Source: Paguma larvata (lineage: Eukaryota > Chordata > Mammalia > Carnivora > Viverridae). Taken from it: a DNA stretch of 64,000 nt. Location: assembly GCA_030068075.1 (NCBI GenBank), contig CM057826.1, positions 108,727,746 through 108,791,745 on the forward strand, given 5' to 3'. The notes under the pieces are model-generated. The model was not told the DNA's origin. It worked only from the letters and a program-made list of their open reading frames with translations, and did no database searches. Positions 21,400-32,301 of the stretch are shown here, piece by piece. Position numbers and translations under genes: made by a program. Position 1 is the stretch's first letter; the number at the start of each line of letters is the position of its first letter.

Positions 21400-21890
21400 C
21401 ATTACTAGATATTTGAAGATGACAATTTTAAGAAAACAAAACGAATCCCATAAGTATGTCCTTGTTTCCAGGTCAATTTATAAATTAATACATTTCCAAT
21501 CAAAACATCAATAGAATTTTTCACAGAACTAGGTAAAACTGATAGAAAGCCCACTAAATATTAAAGTTTACTAAGTAGGTTAAGCTATCAAAGAATAGCC
21601 TGAGCGAGAAGAGCAAAGAAAAAGACAGTAGCCTTCAAGATAGTATATCCACTATGATGCAACAACCATTTATAAAAGGGCACAAAATAGATTCATGAGA
21701 CTGCACAGAAACTTCAGAAACAGAACTTTATTACACACAATAGTTTGCTGTGTAATAAAAGAGACCCTACAAAATAAAGGCAGAGGAAAGAATGATTTTA
21801 TGAAAGCTTAGACAACTAGTCAATCATCTGGAGAAAATTAATTTAGAACCATAAAACTTAGAACCTTATGTACCAAAATAGTTTCTTTTT
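21400..21890 (+). mobile_element. Second old L1 ORF2 fragment, plus strand
   Basis: Phrases aatttataaattaatacatt, atcaatagaatttttcacag and agaaccataaaacttagaac fit L1 ORF2 segments that lie upstream of those in the preceding copy, so this is a separate fragment. It has no open frame. Confidence 0.6.
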
Positions 21891-21899
21891 TAAATCAAT

Positions 21900-22105
21900 T
21901 CTTCTAAGCATTTGACATGCAATATTTCATTTAATCTTAACAATAACTCTGAGAGGTACATATAATTGTTACAACGATTTTATAGATGAAAACTGAGAAA
22001 TAGAAAAATTTAAAAACTTATCTACCATCAAATCATTAGTATGAGGTAAGGGCAGTATTTGAACTCAAGCAATATAATACCAGAAATATGTTTTTATCTA
22101 GTGTG
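21900..22105 (-). mobile_element. MIR SINE, minus strand
   Basis: The reverse MIR core is seen as atttaatcttaacaataact, gagaggtacatataattg and tgaaaactgagaaatag. Confidence 0.8.
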
Positions 22106-22114
22106 TTATGAACC

Positions 22115-22178
22115 AGCCTACTATCTATCTGCCAGGCACTGTGCTTAGCACTACAAATGCATTATCTCATGTACTCCT
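22115..22178 (-). mobile_element. MIR, minus strand, first half (split)
   Basis: The phrases ctgccaggcactgtgcttag and aaatgcattatctcatgtac are MIR 3' sequence in reverse. The element resumes at 22697 after an LTR-like insertion. Confidence 0.82.
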
Positions 22179-22691
22179 TGTGGTAGCTTGTCTACAAAGA
22201 GAGCAGCCAAAATTCTTCCCTTTCCTGTAGTTGCACTCTTCCTATCGAGATGGAGTCTATTTCCCTTCTCCTTGAATTTTCACTGGCTTTATGACCTGCT
22301 TTGACCAAAAGAATGTAGCGAAAATAATGTCATATGAGTTCCAAAGGTCAACTCTCCAAAGGCCCAGCAGCTAATGCTTTCATTCACTTGGAGCCCTGAG
22401 CTTCCACGTACGAAGTCTAGCTGCACTGCTGGAGAAACAAGATGAAGGGAGAGACCCAACTAGCCTCCAGGTATTCTGCCTTCCCAGCTGTGAGTGATTC
22501 TCACCCAGCTCACTCTCACCCAGCTCCAATTGAGCCTCCAGATGACTGCAGCTGCCTGAGAACCCCAGGCAAGGGGAAAAGAAGAATTGCCCAGCTGAGC
22601 CCAATATAGAGGCAGAATGAAGAAGAAATAAATTGTTTCGAGCCACAAAGTTTTGGGGTAATTTGTCACACAGCCATAGGGAACAAAAATT
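22179..22691 (+). mobile_element. LTR-like element inserted into a MIR
   Basis: The phrases atcgagatggagtctatttc, gctttatgacctgctttgac, caaaagaatgtagcg and, at the end, agccacaaagttttggggta follow a common mammalian LTR-type repeat. It starts tgtggtag, and the pentamer ctcct lies on both sides (22174-22178 and 22692-22696), consistent with a 5-bp retroviral-type duplication. Related sequence is at 36005-36545. The family is not named. Confidence 0.6.
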
Positions 22692-22696
22692 CTCCT

Positions 22697-22835
22697 CATA
22701 ATCCTATGAAGTAAGAATCATTATTGTTCTAAGTCTGCAGAGGAGGAACCAAGGTTCAGACTGGTTAAATGACATGGCCAAGGTCATGTGACCACTCAGT
22801 AACAGAGCTGGGTTTTGACACCAGGTGTGTCTGAT
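22697..22835 (-). mobile_element. MIR, minus strand, second half (split)
   Basis: The phrases ataatcctatgaagtaag, ccaaggtcatgtgacc and cagagctgggttttgacacc complete the MIR begun at 22115. Confidence 0.85.
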
Positions 22836-24050
22836 TCCAGACCGCCCACAACCTCACGTCTTTCAGTCTCTGAATAGGGAACTCACATGCCTGAGTCATT
22901 CTGTTTCCTACCCAGAACGTAGTCTGTAGAGAAGCATTCCATATTGCTTCTAGGAGTCTTGGGTCTCCAAAAGAATTTACAGAAATCTGTAGACTAATAA
23001 TACTCAACAGAATCCTAAAGAGGAGGCACAGATGAGTTAGGGGAGATGTGTTTCAAAATTAGATGTAAGTGATTCCACTTCTGTATTTTCAACATAGATA
23101 GTTCCTTCCCCGCCCCCTTCCTCCCCTGGAAAGGATAGCTCAGGCATCTCCATTATAGAAATATATCCCCCATGGAATACTAGGTGAGGCTTTGGCTTAT
23201 TGTCTAACTGAGAGTATCACTAGCTAACCTAAAACAAACGTTTCAAACATGTCTTTGTGTCTTTTTTTGGTTGAAATTAAAAGCACTCTCTCTCAGAGAT
23301 TTTCTTCCTTTGCTGCCCAGCTTGTTGAAGGAATCAGTTTCTGCTTTTAATCAAGACACTAATACGGGCTTGTATGAATTGGCCTGACCTTGGGAGAGAA
23401 TTTACTGGAGACATAAGTAAGATCTTCGGAGTTTCCAAGACCTTCATTGTAATCCAACCTTGAATATGAGTGATGTGATGGTTTCCAGAGTGTTTCTTAG
23501 GGTCTTTTCTAAAAGAAAAAAATAGGTCTGCTTGAGGTTCTAGACATGGAATTTAGTTCTGTAGATTGATTTTGGCAACTGAAGAGGTTTGTGTACTTTT
23601 GTTATGCCGATTAAAAGAACCAACTCTATCATCTCTCGTGAGATCCAGAAACAATGTTCTTTTAATTTTTTGCTTTGTTTGCTGCTTTTTAAGATTATTT
23701 TTGTCCCCTCCCTTTGTTGCTCTTTAAATCTGTATCTTTTTGTCTTCTGTATGAGTTGTATTTGTGCCTTCCACAGAACAGATAACAGAGAAACATTTTT
23801 TCAAAGGAGAAATGACAGCATTGCAAGTACATCACAGCTCTGTTAGTTCATGGCTTCTGTTTCCTTTTATGCAATTAACTTTGCTTCCAGAAGAAGTAGC
23901 TGCTTATAATTTTAAAATATGGAAAAGTAATACATTTAACCCAGCAGTTTTCAGGTATTACTGCAATTGCAGATTTGAAAATTCTCTTTCCTTTTTCTTT
24001 TAGGAGAGAAAGATTAAAATGAAAATATTGTGGCTAAAAACTAGAACAAA
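22836..24050. other. Unique stretch
   Basis: No gene, RNA or repeat is recognised in about 1.2 kb. Confidence 0.5.
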
Positions 24051-24204
24051 ATACAGATGACCGTGAACAATGCAGCAGTTAAAGGCACCAACACTCCCCA
24101 CCCCAGCTGTGCAGTTGAAAATCCAGGTATAATTTTGACTTCCCCAAAACTTATCAATTAATAACCTATTGTTGACCAGAAGTCTTACTGATAACACAGG
24201 TGGT

Positions 24205-24285
24205 TATATATTATATGTATTATATATATTTTATGTATATATATTATATGTATTATATATGTATTATATATATTTTACAATAAAG
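24205..24285. repeat. (TA)n-rich expansion within the Tigger2-like element
   Basis: Repeated tatatattatatgtatta blocks, expanded relative to the remembered element, which has only a short such stretch. Confidence 0.8.
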
Positions 24286-24315
24286 TAAGCTAGAGAAGAT
24301 GTTATTAAGAAAATC

Positions 24316-24527
24316 ATGGGTCATCTGGGTGGCTCAGTTGTTGAAGTGTCTGACTTCAGCTTGGGTCATGATCTTACAGTCAGTGAATTCAAGCGCCGTG
24401 TTGTGCTCTGTGCTGACAGCTCAGAGCCTGGAAACTGCTTTGGATTCTGTGTCTCCCTTTCTCACTGCCCCTCCCCCACTCACGTTCTGTCTCTCTCTCT
24501 CTCAAGAATAAACGTTAAAAAAATTTA
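24316..24527 (+). mobile_element. SINEC inside the Tigger2-like element
   Basis: A full-length copy with head gggtcatctgggtggctcag and tail aataaacgttaaaaaaat. It must be younger than its host, whose halves resume on both sides. Confidence 0.93.
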
Positions 24528-24689
24528 AAAAATAGAATTTTTTAAATGAAAAATGAAAATAGAATTTTCATAAAGAGAAAAGCACATTTGCAGTACTGTA
24601 CTATATTTATGGAAAAAATTCCCATGTAAGTGGACTGGTACAGTTCAAAGATGTTGTTCAAGGTTCAACTGTAAATAGAACTGGTAGAA

Positions 24690-25049
24690 TAACATCAATG
24701 AAGTTAAAATCACATACGCATAGGGATCACAGTAAGGAACTTCCCAAATTAAAGTTAACGAGAAATGAAATTAGGTAGATTCAAAATTTAACAGATGAGT
24801 TCAACCACTTGTACAAATGATACAACAAAAGAAATTGCCTTCAAATATTAACTGAAGAATGTGGAAATATTAAAAATCTATTCAAGGATGCTTTTGTTAA
24901 CTTCAGGGAGGCATGTTAAATGTTGCATATAAGAAAGTGTCGGCAGGTTCAGAAATTCAAATGCCCAAAGGATCAGGCAGATAATATAAATATGTCTATC
25001 AAGCTGAACTTAAAAACAAAAAATAACACCCCTCCCACCCCAGCAATGG
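24690..25049. other. Unclassified stretch
   Basis: No gene is recognised. It may be part of the L1 that follows. Confidence 0.4.
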
Positions 25050-25483
25050 GGTGAGATATAAGTTTGCCAATCATAAATCCCATAAGGAGCTAATATCCAG
25101 AATATATATATAAAAAAAACTTCCACAGCTCAACAATAACAAAAAACAAATAACCAAATTTAAATAAGGATAAAGAACTTGAACATTTCTCCAAAAATCT
25201 ATGCGTTTGCTAACAAGCCCATGAAAAGACAATCAACATCACTACTCATTAGGAAAATGCAAACCAAAACCACACTGAGATACCATTTACACCATTAGGA
25301 TGCCCAGTCTAAAAAGCAGAAAATAATAAGTGTTGGTGAGCATGTGGAGAAATTAGGTTGGTAGGAATATAAAGTGTAACTACTATGGAAAACAATATGG
25401 TAGTTCATCAGAAAATTAAAAACAGAATTACCATGTGATTCTTGTTCTGGGTATATACCCAAAAAAATTGAAATCAGGAACTT
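25050..25483 (+). mobile_element. Old L1 ORF2 3' part, plus strand
   Basis: The phrases gagctaatatccagaatata, catgaaaagacaatcaacat, gcaaaccaaaaccacactga and ttctgggtatatacccaaa are L1 ORF2 sequence in order. The frame is broken. Confidence 0.85.
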
Positions 25484-25502
25484 CATATATATATATATAT
25501 AT
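25483..25502. repeat. (AT)n microsatellite
   Basis: About nine at units lie between the L1 fragment and the next SINEC. Confidence 0.9.
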
Positions 25503-25690
25503 GGGTGGTTTGGTTGGTTAAGCATCCACCTCTTGATTTTGGTTTAGGTCATGGTCTCATGGTCCTGAGATGGAGCCCCCGCATCAGGCTTGTGCTGGGC
25601 ATGGAACTTACTTAAGATTCTCTCTCCCTCTCCCCCTCCCCTACTCTCTCTCTCTCTCAAAAAAAAAAAAAAAAGCATTAAAAATTTAAA
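25503..25690 (+). mobile_element. SINEC, 5' end slightly truncated
   Basis: Starts at ggtggtttggttggttaagc. The 3' half is the variant with agattctctctccctctccc and a long A-tail. Confidence 0.88.
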
Positions 25691-25695
25691 AAGTA

Positions 25696-26165
25696 ACATT
25701 GTCCCCAACAAAGATTTGCAGATCATTCTAACTTTCATGCTACTTGCTTTACATCTCTCTCTTCAATCTTCTTCAATCAACAGCTCTTTGGCCATGAAGT
25801 TGGGGTTTTGGTTTGTTACTAGAAGCATCCAGGCCAAGTGTCTTCTGTGGGGGAAAAAAAAACAATAAAAAACAAAAAGCTAACCTGAACTCCCTTTCAG
25901 CAGCTTCATCTCTAAATGTGCTTGACCAAGATAAGGAAGTAAGACTCATCTATATGAAGCAGGTGAGCAACAAAGATTCTGGCAAAAAGCTTTCACTTTG
26001 TTTTGTCTTAACGGTTACTTGTAACAGCAGAGACAACATGAAGCTGCCCTGTAGGCTGATGGCTAGCAGGGAAGAGCTGGAGGCCACGCAGCCACAGGAG
26101 ATATAAAGGACAAGAAAGGGCCGGTGGCCAGTTGGAAAATTGTAGGCTTTTCTTTATTAATATTT
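25696..26165. other. Unique stretch
   Basis: No feature is recognised. Short open frames lack support. Confidence 0.5.
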
Positions 26166-26169
26166 AAGG

Positions 26170-26410
26170 GTACAGGTTCTGAATCGGACTGCTTAGATTC
26201 CAAATCTTGGCTCTCTCTCTAGCTGTGTGACCTTGAACATGTGCACTAAACTCTTCTGAACTTGAGTTCCCTGAAACTTAAAATAGGAATAAGGAGAATC
26301 CTTATACCATAGATTTGTCATGATGAGCAAATGACCACGTGTAAATGGTCACCTAGAATGAAGCCTGGCAATGGAATTGCTTAATGAATGTTAGGCAGAG
26401 CTGTTCTAGA
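26170..26410 (+). mobile_element. MIR SINE, plus strand
   Basis: The phrases tctagctgtgtgaccttgaa, agttccctgaaacttaaaat and taatgaatgttag are in MIR order. Confidence 0.88.
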
Positions 26411-26609
26411 CTTTGAGTTGGAGACTAAGCTCCCCAACCCCTCGGGGGATCAAAGCACATTGGAAGCAGGGTCAGCAAGAGCAGAAGACAGCCTATCATT
26501 TCTTAATATTAGTTAAGTCCACAGATAGGTGGAGTGAGTATCAGGGTGATACTCCACTGGCCAGCATTCATTCTATGCAGAAAACCCTCCTTGTACGAGG
26601 CCACTGATA

Positions 26610-26810
26610 CGGAGCGAAGATTATAGGTCTTAGAGTAAAATAGACCTGAGTCTGTGGTCTGATTTGGGCAAGCTGAAGCATTGCTGAGCCTCAAATAGCC
26701 TCATCTGTAAAATGGAGATGATAAGTATCTTTTAAGGTTGTTGTAATAATTGAGATAATGCAGATTAAAACACTTAGCACAGACAGTCAGTGAGTTCTAA
26801 TTCACTGAAC
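26610..26810 (+). mobile_element. MIR SINE, plus strand
   Basis: The phrases gcctcatctgtaaaatggag, ttgttgtaataattgagata and acacttagcacagaca are in MIR order. Confidence 0.88.
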
Positions 26811-26944
26811 AAGTATTTATTAAATACTACTCTTTCAGGCAACCAAACCAAAACAACAAAAGAAAGGAAGAAAAAAAGACTCTAGTTCCTAGAGAAACCT
26901 GGGAAGGAAAAAATACTCAGAGCAAGAGAACTATGTCCAGGAAG

Positions 26945-27110
26945 GCTAACAGTTGCCAAGCACTATGCAAATTGAATGCTTTAGATAAGTTTACTCATTT
27001 GATGCTCACTTGATCAAGAGTTATGAATTAGGCGCCGTTATCCCCCAAGACCCCCATTTTAAGGGGTGTGGCTAGAGAAGAGGCAAGAAAGGTAGTATTC
27101 AGATTGTGGT
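26945..27110 (-). mobile_element. MIR SINE, minus strand, decayed
   Basis: The phrases gccaagcactatgcaaatt and gcgccgttatcccccaagac, with cattttaagggg, fit a reversed MIR with several gaps. Confidence 0.65.
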
Positions 27111-27860
27111 GAACCTCATAGCATAGGTCATGCACAAAAACTGAAGCCTATGCTGGGCCCTTTATGTTTGCCCCTCCCAATCCACTCTCCACCCTACTCT
27201 GCCCCACTCAAGGCCCAGTATCAAGGGCTGTGTGCCTATCTTACACTGAGCTTCTGCCTCTGGTTATCTCTGCCAGAGGGATGAGTCTAAGTCAGGGTAT
27301 TGGCTCCCTCGGCTCCCTCTCTGCGAGCTGGCTGCATTACTCCCTGAAGGCCACTTCTCTGAAGCAGGGTAGCTCCACATGACTCTCCCCTTTGATTCCA
27401 GTTCATGCTCCCTCTCTTTAAATCTCTCTGCTTGAGAGACCTAGCATCTAGTCGGCAACCACAGGGGATCACTGCACTATCCTTGTAGGTTTCCCCGCAT
27501 CCACAACTTTATAAATAGACCCAAACACTTTTTCATCCATCTCCAAAGCCACTTCCCCAGTCCAGGCTGTCCCTTCTCGCTGGATGACAGGAGTAGCATT
27601 TTAAGTTGTTTTACTGTATCCACTCTTTTGGGGAGGTGAGGGACAGGAGAGGATGGAGAGAAGGGCATAACAAGGAAATGGTTTTATTTTTCTCCAGTCA
27701 GTGATTTTTGTTATTGGTAGTGGTAGTGTTAAATCTTGCTTTTATCTCCCATATCACCATGGATATGGATATGGTGATATGTTGGGTAGATTTCACAGTT
27801 TAATTGTTACTTTCTGCTATTAAAATTTAGTCAGCTTTAATCCCAAATTTTATTAATCTA
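27111..27860. other. Unique stretch, less AT-rich at 27160-27480
   Basis: No gene could be supported. A perfect hairpin lies at 27750-27781. Confidence 0.5.
27750..27781. repeat. Perfect inverted repeat (11-bp stem, 10-base loop)
   Basis: The arms catatcaccat and atggtgatatg surround the loop ggatatggat. I see no nearby T-run or gene that would give it a role. Confidence 0.8.
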
Positions 27861-28023
27861 TTTTTGAAGAATTTATCATAAAATTGTCTAATATATAATT
27901 TTCAAATGTATAACAGTAGACAGAATATATTATAATAAAATGTCCCATTATCCCAGACTGAATTATTGCCAACAATTTGCCAGACTTTGTAATTTCCTTT
28001 TTTTCTTTTTCCTCTGGATTATT

Positions 28024-28530
28024 ATTATTTTTTTAATAATTTATTGTCAAATTGGTTTCCATACAACACCAGTGCTCATCCCAACAGGTGCCCTCCTCTG
28101 TGCCCAACACCCATTCTCTCCCCTCCCACACCCTCCTCTCTCCTCAATTTGCTCTTAGTCTTTGAGTCTTTTATGTTATGTCTTTCTCCCTCTTTGTGGC
28201 TTTTTTTTTCCTTCCCCTCTTCCCCTCCCCCCTGGTTTTCTGTTAGGTCTCCCAAAGCCTACCTATGCGTGGAAACATATGGCATCTGTCTTTCTCTGCC
28301 TGACTTATTTCACTTAGCATAATTCCCCCCAGTTCCATCCATGTTGCCACACAAGCTAGATTTCATTCTTTCTCATTGCTGCGTAGTATTCCATTGTATA
28401 TATATACCACATCTTCTTTATCCATTCATCAGTTGATGGACACTTAGTCTCTTTCCATGATTTGTCTATTGTCGAAAGTACTTCTATGAACATCAGGGTA
28501 CATGTGCCCCTATGCATCAGCAGTCCTGCA
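28024..28530 (-). mobile_element. Young carnivore L1, 5'-truncated, minus strand
   Basis: A 507-bp L1 3' end flanked by the exact 12-bp duplication ctctggattatt at 28012-28023 and 28531-28542. On the minus strand it holds the end of ORF2, with the diagnostic residues YTMEYYAAMRKNEI, then the 3' UTR and an A/T-rich tail. It is too truncated to be active. Confidence 0.93.
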
Positions 28531-28676
28531 CTCTGGATTATTTTAAAGCAAATTTCAGACATCATACATATTCATTTGTAAATGTTTTGGCATATATCAA
28601 TAATATATAAGGTCAATTTTTTAGGTCAATTTTTTAAAAATAAATTTTAATGCCATACCTAACATAACAATTACTC

Positions 28677-28888
28677 TTTTTTTTAAAGTTTATTTATTTA
28701 TTTTGAGAGAGATATAGACAGCATGAGCAGCGAAAGGGCAGAGAGAAGGGAGAGAAAGAATCCCAAGCACGCTCAGCACTGTCAGCACAGAGCCAGAGGT
28801 GGGGCTCAAACTCACAGAACCATGAGACAGTGACCTGAACTGAAATCAAGGGTCAGATGCTTAATCGACTGAGCCACCCAGGTACCCC
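28677..28888 (-). mobile_element. SINEC, minus strand
   Basis: A full-length copy with head ggggtacctgggtggctcag at 28888. The imperfect duplication aacaatta[ct]t flanks it. It sits inside the old L1. Confidence 0.92.
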
Positions 28889-29261
28889 AAAACAATTATT
28901 TCTTCATTTTCATATAAAAGCGAGTACATACTTGAAATTATTCAGTTGCTCTCAAGTGTCTTGTGTAGTTGTTTTGTCTCAGTTAGGATCGAAACAATTT
29001 ATAATCCCTCCTCCCTTTTTTCCTAATCTTATTTATTTATTGAAGAAACCAGGTCATTCATCCTATGCAGTGTCCCACAGTCTGGATTCAGCAGACTATA
29101 TCATTGTGATATTGTTTAACATGTTCCTCTAGCTTTCAGATTTTCCATGAGCTAGATCTAGAGGCTTGATTAAATTCAAGATAAATTTCTTGGGCGCATA
29201 TGGAGCTACGAACTTCATCGTTTCCATGTACTTCAATCTATTTTCTATATAATGACTAAGT

Positions 29262-29480
29262 AGTTTTTAAACATATATAAATCTGATAATATCACCAGTA
29301 CTCTACCCCCACCATCCTTAAAAGCACCAAGTTGTATCCTATGGCTCTAAATCCAAAGATCAAAGTCCTTAACAGAGTTACAGGAAGCTGCTTTTTCATT
29401 GTCATCTTGTACTGCATTTACCATTTTCTACCATACTGGCTTTCTCTTAATATTTTCCATCCCAGAAGGCTCCACCCTTT
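29262..29480 (+). mobile_element. L2 LINE fragment, plus strand
   Basis: The phrases taaatctgataatatcacca, aatccaaagatcaaagtcct, ttcattgtcatcttgtactg and ctaccatactggctttctc follow L2 order (gatcatgtcact, aaatccaaactcctt, tctcgtaccact, acactggccttct). Confidence 0.62.
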
Positions 29481-29534
29481 AACCTATTTCTAGAAAACTC
29501 AAGCTGCACAGTAAGGCTCTTGGACCAGCTTGCA

Positions 29535-29617
29535 AGTAAGCGACTGCAAGAGAGAGAGGGACAAGGCTAATCCAATGAGCAACATCCAACTGGTAGGAGT
29601 CCAATGTTGCTCTTGTC
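29535..29617. repeat. Imperfect inverted repeat
   Basis: The arm gggacaag, then gagcaacat after an extra 11-base segment, pairs with atgttgctcttgtccc some 20 bases later. No RNA family is recognised. Confidence 0.55.
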
Positions 29618-29665
29618 CCTTCTAGTCACTCATTGTTTCATATATTCTCTGCAATCAAACTGATT

Positions 29666-31463
29666 TTTACTTATTTATTTATTTTTAAATTTACCTGCAT
29701 GTTAGTTAGCATATAGTGCAATAGTGACTTCAGAAGTAGATTCCGTTGATTCATCCCCTATGTATAACACCCAGTGCTCATCCCAACAAGTGTCCTCCCT
29801 AAAGTCTGTTACCCATTTAGCCCACTCCCCCACCCACAATCCCTCCAGAAACCCTCAGTTTGTTCTCTGTATTTTGTATTTAAGAGTCTCTTATGTTTTG
29901 TCCCCCTCCTTGTTTTTATGTTATTTTTGCTTACCTTCCCTTATGTTCATCCATTTTCTATCTTAAATTCCACATATGAGTGAAGTCAGATGATATTTGT
30001 CTTTTTCTGATGAATTTCACTTAGCATAGTAACCTCTAGTTCCATTCATGTTGTTTGCAAGTGGCAAGATTTCATTCTTTTGATTGCTAAGTAATACTAC
30101 GTTATACATATATACATATACCACATCTTCTTTATCCATTCATCCATTGATGGACATTTAGGTACTTTCCATACTTTGGCTATTGTCCATAGTGCTGCTA
30201 TAAACATTGGGGTACATGTGCCCCTTCAAAACAGCATACCTTTATCACTTGGATAAATATCTAGTACTGCAATTGATGGGTTGTAGGGTAGTTCTAGTTT
30301 TAATGTTTTGAGGAACCTCCATGCTGTTTTCCAGAGTGGCTGTAGCAGTTTGTGTTCCCACCAGCAGTGCAAAAAAGATCCTCTTTCTCGACATCCTTGC
30401 CAATATCTGTTGTTGCCTGAGTTGTTAATGTTAGTCATTCTGACAGGTGGGAGGGAGGTGGTATCTCATTGTGGGTTTGATTTGTATTTCCCTGATGATG
30501 AATGATATTGAGCATCTTTTCATGTGTCTGTTAGCCATGTGGATGTCTTCTTTGGAAAAGTGTCTATTCATGTGTCCTGCCCATCTCTTCACTGGATTAT
30601 TTGTTTTTCAGTGTGTTGTTTGGTAAATTCTTTATAGATTTTGGATACTAACCTTTTATCTGACATGTCATTTGCAAATATCATCTCCCGTTCTGTCAGT
30701 TGCCTTTTAGTTTTGTTGATTGTTTTTATGTTGATGAGGTCTCAATAGTTCATTTTTCCTTTTGCTTCTCTTGTCTCTGGAGACATGTTGAGTAAGAAGT
30801 TGCTGCAGCCAAGGTCAAAGAGGTTGTTCCTGCTTTCTCTAGGATTTTGATGGCTTCCTGTCTTATATTTAAATCTTTCATCCATTTTGAGTTATTTTTG
30901 TGTATGGTGTAAGAAAGTGGTCCGGGTTCATTTTCCTGCATGTGGCTGTCCCGTTCTCCCAGCACCATTTGCTGAAGAGACTGTCTTTTTTCTATCATAT
31001 ATTCTTTCCTGCTTTGTCAAAGATTAGTTGGCCATATATTTGTGGGTCCGTTTCTGGGTTCTATATTCTGTTCCATTGATTGGAGTGTCTGTTTTTGTGC
31101 CAGTACCATTCTGTCTTGATGATTAACAGCTTTGTAATACATTTTGAAGTCTGGAGTGTGATGCTTCCAGCTTTGATTTTCTTTCTCAGGATGGTTTTGA
31201 CTATTCGGGGTCTTTTCTGGTTCCATACAAATTTTAGGATTGTTTTTTTCTAGCTCTGTGAAGAATGCTGGTGTTATTTTGATAGGGATTGTATTGAATA
31301 TGTAGATTGCTTTGGGTCATATCAATGTTTTAACAATATTTGTTCTTCTAATACAGAGGCATGGAATATTTTTCCATTTTTGTGTGTGTGTCTTCTTCAA
31401 TTTCTCTCATAAGCTTTCTATAGTTTTCAGTGTATAGATTTTTCACCTCTTTGGCTAGGTTTA
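29666..31463 (-). mobile_element. Young carnivore L1, 5'-truncated, 1.8 kb, minus strand
   Basis: The exact 14-bp duplication caatcaaactgatt lies at 29652-29665 and 31464-31477. The minus strand contains the last third of ORF2 followed by the 3' UTR and tail. It is the longest L1 in the window and too short for autonomous movement. Confidence 0.94.
30226..31226 (-). pseudogene. L1 ORF2 C-terminal region, broken
   Basis: Fragments of the L1 reverse transcriptase/endonuclease protein remain in separate frames on the minus strand: a piece at about 31226-31017 containing [17 protein letters not shown], a piece at 30998-30750 with [17 protein letters not shown], and one at 30438-30226 with [19 protein letters not shown]. 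Known L1 ORF2 carries these in one frame, so stops or frameshifts have separated them here. The reverse-transcriptase active-site region lies upstream of the truncation and is absent. Confidence 0.8.
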
Positions 31464-31477
31464 CAATCAAACTGATT

Positions 31478-32210
31478 AACATGATGGCCTTTTACCCACT
31501 GTGTCCACTTTCATTTGCATCCCTGCCCTTGTTTATAGCCTCATCATCTAACCAAGGGACTCCATCCCATACTCAAACTATAATAAGCAGGGAAATGGAA
31601 ATGCGTTCAGACCATCCTGAACAGTAATCACCACAGACACCTCCTACAATGGCCAGTGAACTGAAAGAACAATCAGGATGAGTGATGCAAAAGGCAAATA
31701 TACCATCCCAAGAAAGCTCCTGGTGCATGCCAGCACTCTACGTTAGAGTTATGGTGTTACCCTTATTCCTCCCTCAGTCTAAGAGTATGGACGTCAGTAG
31801 CTAGTTAAGCACAAAACCTGGGTAAGAAGGGAACAAGAATAACAAAAATAGTTGGTGTGGCTGTTGGGAGCTGGCAGGACACTGGAAGCCTGGTATGGTA
31901 TAAGGACAAACTATGAGGGGGTTAAAGATGCCTACTGGAGAGGAATTGAAAGGTGGCCCATATGGAAAGAAAACAATTGATCTGTTCCCTTTTGGGCCTT
32001 GAAGGAGTTATCAAGGGAGGCAGACATAAAAAGTAACAATAAAACAAAATTAAAAATAAAAATTATAATAGAAATCTATACAAAGTCTTACATAAGAAAG
32101 CCAATCTCTGCTTGGAGGAATTAGAAAATATTTTACTAAAGATTTTAAAGAGCAGACATTTGTTATAAACTTTTGAAGCAAGGTGAGATTTCTTGCATGC
32201 CTAGTGGATA
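31478..32210. other. Unique stretch
   Basis: No feature is recognised. Confidence 0.5.
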
Positions 32211-32226
32211 AGGGTCATCTAAGTAG

Positions 32227-32301
32227 GGAAAAGTTCTCAATTAGCAATAATCACACCTCAGATAAACCTCATTGGCTACAATACTGCCACTGTGCAAAGA
32301 T
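32227..32301 (-). pseudogene. RNU4P: U4 snRNA pseudogene, 3'-truncated, with target duplications
   Basis: The minus strand from 32301 reads like the first ~75 nt of U4 spliceosomal RNA: the 5' segment (cagtggcagtattgtagcc), the U6-pairing and 5' stem-loop region (aatgaggtttatctgagg), and gattattgctaattgag up to cttttccc. Most differences from remembered U4 are C-to-T or G-to-A at former CpG sites, as in an old silent copy. The 3' half of U4 with the Sm site is missing. The 16-bp repeat [ag]gggtcatct[ag]agtag flanks it at 32211-32226 and 32304-32319, and there is no poly(A). That is the classic layout of a truncated snRNA retropseudogene. It lacks the U4 promoter and should be silent. Confidence 0.9.

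Larger units (their letters stand above)
24054..24671 (-). mobile_element. Tigger2-like DNA transposon, split by a SINEC
   Basis: The left end cagatgaccgtgaacaatg and the right end gttgttcaaggttcaactg are inverted copies, and TA lies on both sides (24052-24053, 24672-24673). The interior ttgaccagaagtcttactg and aataaagtaagctagagaag is Tigger2-like. A SINEC occupies 24316-24527, and an AT repeat has grown at about 24205-24285. It lacks a transposase gene. The strand assignment is nominal. Confidence 0.82.
27865..29240 (-). mobile_element. Old L1 3' UTR, minus strand, split by a young L1 and a SINEC
   Basis: The reversed old L1 3' sequence is visible in three blocks: gccaacaatttgccagactt before 28024, attttaaagcaaatttcaga with acatcatacatattcatttg after 28531, and gaagaaaccaggtcattcat, ttaacatgttcctct, gatctagaggcttgattaa after 28888. 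The intervening parts are the young L1 (28024-28530) and the SINEC (28677-28888). Confidence 0.75.

Noticed and set aside
30226..31226. Possible active L1 reverse transcriptase
   Set aside because: Only the C-terminal part of ORF2 is present, in broken frames, and the element is 5'-truncated with a target duplication at the truncation point.
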